Assembly (NCBI GenBank): GCA_947469815.1
Contig: CANIRI010000061.1
Span: 1 to 9,974 of the forward strand
Length of the DNA: 9,974 nucleotides
Reading direction: 5' to 3'
Source of the DNA: Comamonadaceae bacterium
GTDB taxonomy: Bacteria > Pseudomonadota > Gammaproteobacteria > Burkholderiales > Burkholderiaceae_C
Below, piece after piece: positions 5,725 to 9,974 of the stretch (within the stretch, counting starts at the first letter, position 1; the number at the start of each line of letters is the position of its first letter). The notes beneath the pieces were generated by a model. That model searched no databases and was not told the origin of the DNA. It saw only the letters and a program-made list of their open reading frames with translations. The translations under genes and the position numbers were made by a program.

Positions 5725-5865
5725 GTGTCAGGAAATCCGAGTCCGAATGCCAATGTCCGGCCCGGTCTGAGCCGGTCCACAACCTTGCGCCGGCAGCGAG
5801 AAAGACGACTGATCGATTGAAGACCAGCGTTGCGAGCCGGGCTGGGCCCCGCGAAACGATGGCGT

Positions 5866-5887
5866 ATTTGCAGCCTGCGCGGAAGTA
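5866..5887 (+). repeat. Copy B of a dispersed 22-bp repeat
   Basis: Second copy of the block at 4635-4656, with 19 of 22 identical positions including GCCTGC and CGGAAGTA. It lies just downstream of the photolyase-like gene (minus strand) and lacks the adjoining hairpin of copy A. Confidence 0.45.
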
Positions 5888-5907
5888 AGTTTCCTTAGCC
5901 AGCGTTT

Positions 5908-7461
5908 TTAGCCGAACAAGTCTCCCTGGGCCGAAAGCGCCTCGGGTGCGCGGGGCGCTTTCGCTTTGCGCCTTTGCCCCGATGCCGGCAGGTCGCTCTT
6001 ACGTGAGCCATGCTTCTCCTGCACATCCGCAGCCTCCATCCGGGCCTGCGGTGTTTTGCGCAATCCGTACATTTTTTCTTTCGCAAACGCCATGGCCGCC
6101 TTGTCGTCCACGATGGGAAGGGGATAGTCCACGCCCATCCGGCAGCCCGCCATGTGCTGCACGCTGGCTTCCATCTTCCACGGCTCTGCCAGGTAGGGCA
6201 GCGGTACTTTGGCCAGTTCTGGTACCCAGCGGCGAATGAACAGGCCTTGCGGGTCCTGGTCCTGCGCCTGCTTGGTGGGGGAATACATCCGCAGCGTGTT
6301 GATACCGGTGGTGCCGCTTTGCATTTGCATCTGGCTCCAGTGGATACCCGGCTCGTAGTCCAAAAATTGGCGCGCCAGAAACAGGCCGGTTTGCCGCCAG
6401 TGCAACCACAGGTGGTAACTGGCAAAGCTGACCAGCATGGCCCGCATGCGAAAGTTCAACCAACCGGTGGCCCGCAGTGAACGCATGCACGCATCGACCA
6501 TGGGGTAGCCGGTACGACCCGCGCACCAGGCGTCGAAGTGATCGTTGTTGAACGCATCTTCCCGCAAGCCATCGCACACGCGGGCGAAATTACGAAATTC
6601 GATGCTGGGCTCGTCTTCGAGCTTTTGCATGAAATGACAGTGCCAGCGCAGCCGCCCGGCAAAGCCGCGCAGCGCATAGGCCAGCTCGCGTTCGGGCGTG
6701 TTGCTGATCGCCAGTTCGGTGGCCTGGTGCACCGTGCGCAGGGAGAGCGTGCCAAACGCCAAGTGCGGGCTCAAACGGCTGCAGCCTTCTTCGGCGCTCA
6801 AGGGGCTGGAGAGCGCCTTGCGGTAGCCGTGGCCGCGCACTTGCACAAAACTGCTCAGGGTGCGTCTGGCGGCCCGCTCTCCCGCAGCCTGCAAAGTTTT
6901 TCCGTGCGGCGACAGCCCCAGGCTAGCCAGCGTGGGCAGCGCGGGCTGGTCCAGCGGCAGCGCTGCGGTAAATCCGCCGTCTAACAGATGCAAGGGTTCG
7001 TCCATGCACGCCTGCCAGCGCCGGGCCCAGCCTGCGCGGCTGCGCAAACCGCGTATGACACCGGTCTGCTTGAACTGCTGCCACGGGATACCGGCGGATG
7101 CACACCACGCAGCGACCTGGCGGTCGCGCGTGTAAGACCAATCCGCTCCGGTTTCTTCGTGGCTTAGCACGTGGGTGAACGCTACCTCGCGCTGCAGTTG
7201 TGAGAGCACCGCGACCGCAGAGCCCACGCGCACCAACAGCGGTAAGCCGCGCTCGGCCAGGGCTGCTCGTAATTCGGCAAGGCAGGTCAACGCGAAGTCC
7301 ACATGGCTGGCATCACAGTCGGGGCTACTCAGCCATTCCGGCTCGATCACAAAAAGGGCCAGCGCGTCTGCGTGGGAGCGCGCAGCCACCAAAGGTGCGT
7401 GGTCGTGTACCCGCAGATCGCGCTTGAACCACACCAATGCCCGTTGCGGCTTATTGCTCAT
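5908..7461 (-). CDS. Photolyase/cryptochrome-family FAD protein
   Basis: The 517-residue protein has both domains of the family. Residues 1-130 are the alpha/beta antenna domain (ALVWFKRDLRVHDHAPLVAA at 8-27). About 195-465 form the FAD-binding helical domain, with SRLSPHLAFGTLSLR (228-242), AGRTGYPMVDACMRSLRATGWLNFRMR (314-340), HLWLHWRQ (350-357) and DQDPQGLFIRRWVPELAKVP (401-420). Members repair UV dimers with blue light or act as photoreceptors. Here the stretch IHWSQMQMQSGTTGINTLRMYSP (373-395) replaces the NGGWQW segment of E. coli PhrB, so it belongs to a divergent subgroup and its substrate cannot be assigned. Residues from about 465 are a basic, flexible tail ending in QGDLFG. It is the last gene of the operon, 6 nt after the HupE-like gene, with no clear Shine-Dalgarno; translation is probably coupled. 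Confidence 0.9.
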   Translation of the reverse strand: MSNKPQRALVWFKRDLRVHDHAPLVAARSHADALALFVIEPEWLSSPDCDASHVDFALTCLAELRAALAERGLPLLVRVGSAVAVLSQLQREVAFTHVLSHEETGADWSYTRDRQVAAWCASAGIPWQQFKQTGVIRGLRSRAGWARRWQACMDEPLHLLDGGFTAALPLDQPALPTLASLGLSPHGKTLQAAGERAARRTLSSFVQVRGHGYRKALSSPLSAEEGCSRLSPHLAFGTLSLRTVHQATELAISNTPERELAYALRGFAGRLRWHCHFMQKLEDEPSIEFRNFARVCDGLREDAFNNDHFDAWCAGRTGYPMVDACMRSLRATGWLNFRMRAMLVSFASYHLWLHWRQTGLFLARQFLDYEPGIHWSQMQMQSGTTGINTLRMYSPTKQAQDQDPQGLFIRRWVPELAKVPLPYLAEPWKMEASVQHMAGCRMGVDYPLPIVDDKAAMAFAKEKMYGLRKTPQARMEAADVQEKHGSRKSDLPASGQRRKAKAPRAPEALSAQGDLFG

Positions 7462-7467
7462 GCGGAA

Positions 7468-8592
7468 TCAGGCGCTGACCAGCTTCAGGTCAAAGGCGCG
7501 CTCCACCAACCAGACCAAGGCCACCAGCATGGTGAGCCAAGAGCCCAGCACGAACACACCACGCAAATACAAGCGGGTGTTGCGCAGCAAAAAAGCCACG
7601 GGCAAAAAGCCGGCCACGATCGCTAATTGCCCTAGCTCTACACCGGCGTTAAAGCCCAGCAGTGACAGCACCAGTGCGTCAGCCGGCAGGCCCAGTTCGG
7701 CCAACACGCTGGCAAAGCCAAAGCCATGGATCAGCCCGAAGCCGAATGCCACCAACCAGCGCCGGTTCTCCACCACGGGCCACAGGTTATTGGCTGCAGC
7801 CAATACCACCGAGAGTGCAATGGCCGACTCCACCAAACGGGATGGCAGCGAAACCAGCCCGAGTGCCGCTAGCGACAAGGTAATCGAGTGCGCCACCGTG
7901 AACGACGTCACCACCCACAGCACTTCGCGCGCAGCCGTCCCAAAACGGCTCACGCCTTGCCAGCGCCGCATGTGCAGCACCAGCACCGCGGGCAGAAGCA
8001 GGGAGAGCAGAAACAAAATGTGGTCGAAGCCAATCCAGATATGCCAAATACCCTCGACAAGGTATTGGCTGAACTGGGTCCAGCGTGATGCCTGCGCCGT
8101 GCCGAACTGCACCACGCCGCTGGTGGGCGACAGCACCGTGGTGTAGGTCGCGCCATCCAGGGTCAGGCGCAGCAAGCCACGGTGCAGCTTGTCCAGATCA
8201 AACAACAAGCGGTATTCCATGCCCAAAGTACCCGCTGCGCCTGGACACACGCCGCTCAGGTGTAAGACCGCATAGCCGCCGTCGGTGTGGTCGTCGACTT
8301 GCAAGCCGGTGACATCAAGCGGGCAAGCCCCACTGCGCGAAATTTCGAGTCGGCTCAAGGCCCAGGCTGCTAGATCGCTTTGGCGTACGCGCAATTCCCC
8401 CCAGGTAATTTCCGCATTGCCATCGCTGTCCAGACCCAACGCAAAGTCAATATCGCGTAACGCAATATCCCATTGCGCAGTGACGGCCTGGCCTTTGACA
8501 TCCACCATCAGATAACTGTCGCTGGCCTTGTGCGCCCATGCCGTCGCTTGGCACAGGAGCAGCGCCAATACCACTGCGAGCCGCCGCGTCAT
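7468..8592 (-). CDS. HupE/UreJ-family membrane protein with EF-hand loop
   Basis: The 374-residue protein starts with a signal peptide, MTRRLAVVLALLLCQATAWA, cleaved so that His21 would become the new N-terminus (HKASDSY). A periplasmic domain (21-175) contains a canonical EF-hand loop, D55-S-D-G-N-A-E-I-T-W-G-E66, and a likely disulphide pair Cys90/Cys116. The C-terminal half (from about 178) has six or seven membrane helices of the HupE_UreJ_2 type with conserved motifs: GIWHIWIGFDHILFLLS (181-197), VTSFTVAHSITLSLAALG (228-245), FGLIHGFGFASVL (286-298) and GFNAGVELGQLA (313-324). The embedded His/Asp residues (184, 190, 191, 235, 289) suggest metal binding. Relatives include HupE, a nickel permease, but this long form has no proven substrate. 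Its ATG overlaps the TPR gene stop (ATGA), and the photolyase-like gene follows 6 nt later. Confidence 0.9.
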   Translation of the reverse strand: MTRRLAVVLALLLCQATAWAHKASDSYLMVDVKGQAVTAQWDIALRDIDFALGLDSDGNAEITWGELRVRQSDLAAWALSRLEISRSGACPLDVTGLQVDDHTDGGYAVLHLSGVCPGAAGTLGMEYRLLFDLDKLHRGLLRLTLDGATYTTVLSPTSGVVQFGTAQASRWTQFSQYLVEGIWHIWIGFDHILFLLSLLLPAVLVLHMRRWQGVSRFGTAAREVLWVVTSFTVAHSITLSLAALGLVSLPSRLVESAIALSVVLAAANNLWPVVENRRWLVAFGFGLIHGFGFASVLAELGLPADALVLSLLGFNAGVELGQLAIVAGFLPVAFLLRNTRLYLRGVFVLGSWLTMLVALVWLVERAFDLKLVSA

Positions 8593-9803
8593 GGCGCCAC
8601 CACCGGGGTTTTGCTTGCGGCCGGCAATTGAAGGGTCTGCGCGGCCAATGCCCGTATGCGGGCGTCCTCAAAGCCGCTGCGTTGCAGCCAGTCGCGGCCG
8701 GGCTGGGCCGCGGCCGTGTCCTTGGCGGCCAGCGCAGCTTCCAGCAACATACGCAGGTCGCGCGGTTCCTTTTGCACTTGGTAGTTTGCGCTGGCCAATT
8801 GCACAGCCAACGCCGCGTTCTTGCGCAGGCGCAATTGAAACCGTGCTTCTTCCGCGCGGTGGGTGGTGTCACCCCGCAACTTGGCCGCAGCAAACCGGTC
8901 GTCCAGTGCCTGCACATGCGCTTTTGCAGCAGGCATTTGCAGCATGGTTTCTGCCTCGGCCAGCCGCAGCAGCAGGGGATCGGACGCCTCCCATGCGGCC
9001 AATAACTTGACAACGTCCGCCGCTCGTTTGTTGTCCAGCAAAAAGTCGGCCCAAGCCGCCAGCAGATAGCCATCATCCTGACCCAGCGCGAGCGCATCGC
9101 GGTAGTGGCGCTCGGCCCGTGCGTTCTGGCCCAGCCAGGCGGACACTTCACCCAGGCGGGTCAGCAACCACAGACGCTGGTCGTCGTAGCGCGCCAAGGT
9201 CAGCGCCTGTTGCAGCGTCGCATACGCAGCAGTCAGTTGGCCGGTGTAGGCCTGCACCAGCCCGCTGCAGCCACCATGCAGAACCGGGCGCTGCAGCTTC
9301 AGCAAGGCCGCGCATTCCTGGCGGGCATTGTCGTACTGCGCCTCCACCAAAAAGATCGCGCCCCGCCATGCATGGGCATCCGCCCGATCAGGATCTTTTG
9401 CCAGCGCAGCGGCAAAGTCGACCAGGGCTTTGTCAAAGTCGTGTCGGTATTGGTACACCATGCCCCACACCACGAGCAGGTCGACAGACAGCTTGTTGTC
9501 GAACTGGCTAACGACTGCGTCTGCGTAGCCCACGTAGCGGGGGTCACCCTGGGACTGCGCCATACCAAAGTAAGCCTGGGCCAGTGCCGCTGCAGCGGCC
9601 GCGTCACCGGGGGCTTTGCGTGCGCTCTCGCGCAAAGCTTCTAGTTCGCGGGCGCGGCTGTCACCGGCACGAAACGGCAGTTTTTCGATTACGGTGGCGT
9701 CGTCGACCGGTGTGCGCGGAGCCGCTTGCGCTGGTGATGCCAGTAGTGCGCCGGACATAGCCAACACGGCATGCAATGCCCACTGGTAACAATTGAAATG
9801 CAT
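8589..9803 (-). CDS. Secreted TPR-repeat protein, first gene of the operon
   Basis: The 404-residue protein is read from the ATG at 9803, because this gives a signal peptide MHFNCYQWALHAVLAMSGAL..AQA (cleaved about after residue 27). The frame is open for 51 more codons upstream, but that extension would bury the signal peptide and overlap the divergent gene. No clear Shine-Dalgarno precedes 9803. The mature part is alpha-helical, with tetratricopeptide-like repeats: AAALAQAYFGMAQ (70-82), VWGMVYQYRHDFDKALVDFAAALAKDP (112-138), AHAWRGAIFLVEAQYDNARQE (143-163), LLTRLGEVSAWLGQNARAERHYRDALAL (213-240), followed by more degenerate helices to 395. TPRs bind other proteins, so it may scaffold a complex in the periplasm, perhaps with the HupE-like protein encoded next. 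The specific role is unknown. Confidence 0.85.
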   Translation of the reverse strand: MHFNCYQWALHAVLAMSGALLASPAQAAPRTPVDDATVIEKLPFRAGDSRARELEALRESARKAPGDAAAAAALAQAYFGMAQSQGDPRYVGYADAVVSQFDNKLSVDLLVVWGMVYQYRHDFDKALVDFAAALAKDPDRADAHAWRGAIFLVEAQYDNARQECAALLKLQRPVLHGGCSGLVQAYTGQLTAAYATLQQALTLARYDDQRLWLLTRLGEVSAWLGQNARAERHYRDALALGQDDGYLLAAWADFLLDNKRAADVVKLLAAWEASDPLLLRLAEAETMLQMPAAKAHVQALDDRFAAAKLRGDTTHRAEEARFQLRLRKNAALAVQLASANYQVQKEPRDLRMLLEAALAAKDTAAAQPGRDWLQRSGFEDARIRALAAQTLQLPAASKTPVVAP

Positions 9804-9870
9804 ATTTAAGTTAGACTTTCGTGCGGCTATTCTGCCGTGGTTTGATTGATTTTTTCTCAGGATGTTGAAG
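9804..9870. promoter_or_regulatory. Divergent promoter region for TPR operon and small exported protein
   Basis: Only 67 bp separate the two start codons, so both promoters must lie here or extend into the genes. The stretch is AT-rich at both ends, with a small inverted repeat (CGGC...GCCG) around TATTCT near 9825-9838. I cannot assign -35/-10 pairs with confidence. Confidence 0.4.
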
Positions 9871-9974
9871 ATGAAAAACCTATTGTCTATGCTCGTGATC
9901 GCAGCTTTCTCAATGGCTTCAGTGAGTGCTTTTGCCGGATCCCACGGCGGTGCCATGTCGGATAAGGAAAAGGC
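9871..9974 (+). CDS. Small exported protein, N-terminal part only
   Basis: The window ends inside this gene; 34 codons are visible. ATG at 9871 has AGGA (9859-9862) 8 nt upstream; an in-frame ATG at 9862 would sit on that site and is less likely. The product begins with a clean Sec signal peptide, MKNLLSMLVIAAFSMASVSA followed by FA, cleaved about before Gly23, then GSHGGAMSDKEK. The start resembles those of small periplasmic low-complexity proteins (such as the MxKDx pentapeptide repeat family), but too little is visible to assign a family. It is divergent from the TPR-HupE-photolyase operon and may share its regulation. Confidence 0.65.
   Translation, partial: MKNLLSMLVIAAFSMASVSAFAGSHGGAMSDKEK

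Noticed and set aside
9804..9956. 51-codon upstream extension of the TPR gene
   Set aside because: It would place the signal peptide inside the protein and overlap the divergent exported gene; the ATG at 9803 is better.

Overview
The window looks like chromosomal DNA of a betaproteobacterium, most likely a Burkholderiales / Comamonadaceae member (Rhodoferax- or Polaromonas-like). This rests on the GC-rich coding style, the GC-rich third positions, the protein flavours and short intergenic gaps; no rRNA or marker gene fixes the taxon. I see no tRNA, rRNA, CRISPR array, insertion sequence or phage gene.

Layout, left to right. (1) 42-773 (+): an exported SIMPL/DUF541 protein. (2) 770-1442 (-): a two-gene type II toxin-antitoxin operon, a Gp49/HigB-like toxin followed by an XRE-type antitoxin, converging on the SIMPL gene with overlapping stop codons. 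(3) 1443-1965: a gene-free stretch that holds a decayed C-terminal piece of a transaldolase / fructose-6-phosphate-aldolase-like gene on the minus strand. (4) 1966-2760 (+): an exported serine alpha/beta-hydrolase. (5) 2789-4443 (-): an Amt ammonium transporter followed 8 nt later by a small unrecognised cytoplasmic protein; no glnK is present. (6) 4444-4760: a divergent intergenic region with tandem repeats, palindromes and a GC-rich repeat-bearing island. (7) 4761-5675 (+): an exported dienelactone-hydrolase-like protein. (8) 5908-9803 (-): a tight three-gene operon, transcribed in the order secreted TPR protein, HupE/UreJ-like membrane protein with an EF-hand loop, photolyase/cryptochrome-family flavoprotein. 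(9) 9871 onward (+): the start of a small exported protein, divergent from that operon and cut by the window edge.

The part most worth a second look is the operon at 5908-9803. Its genes overlap by 4 nt (TPR/HupE) or are 6 nt apart (HupE/photolyase), so they are almost surely co-transcribed, yet they pair a periplasmic repeat protein and a probably metal-handling membrane protein with a light-dependent DNA-repair or light-sensing enzyme. The photolyase-like protein appears to lack most of the usual electron-transfer tryptophans in my by-eye alignment, and it ends in a flexible basic tail finishing in QGDLF, which resembles the bacterial sliding-clamp binding motif. The small protein behind amtB is a second candidate for an undescribed partner. 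The rest is ordinary chromosomal content.
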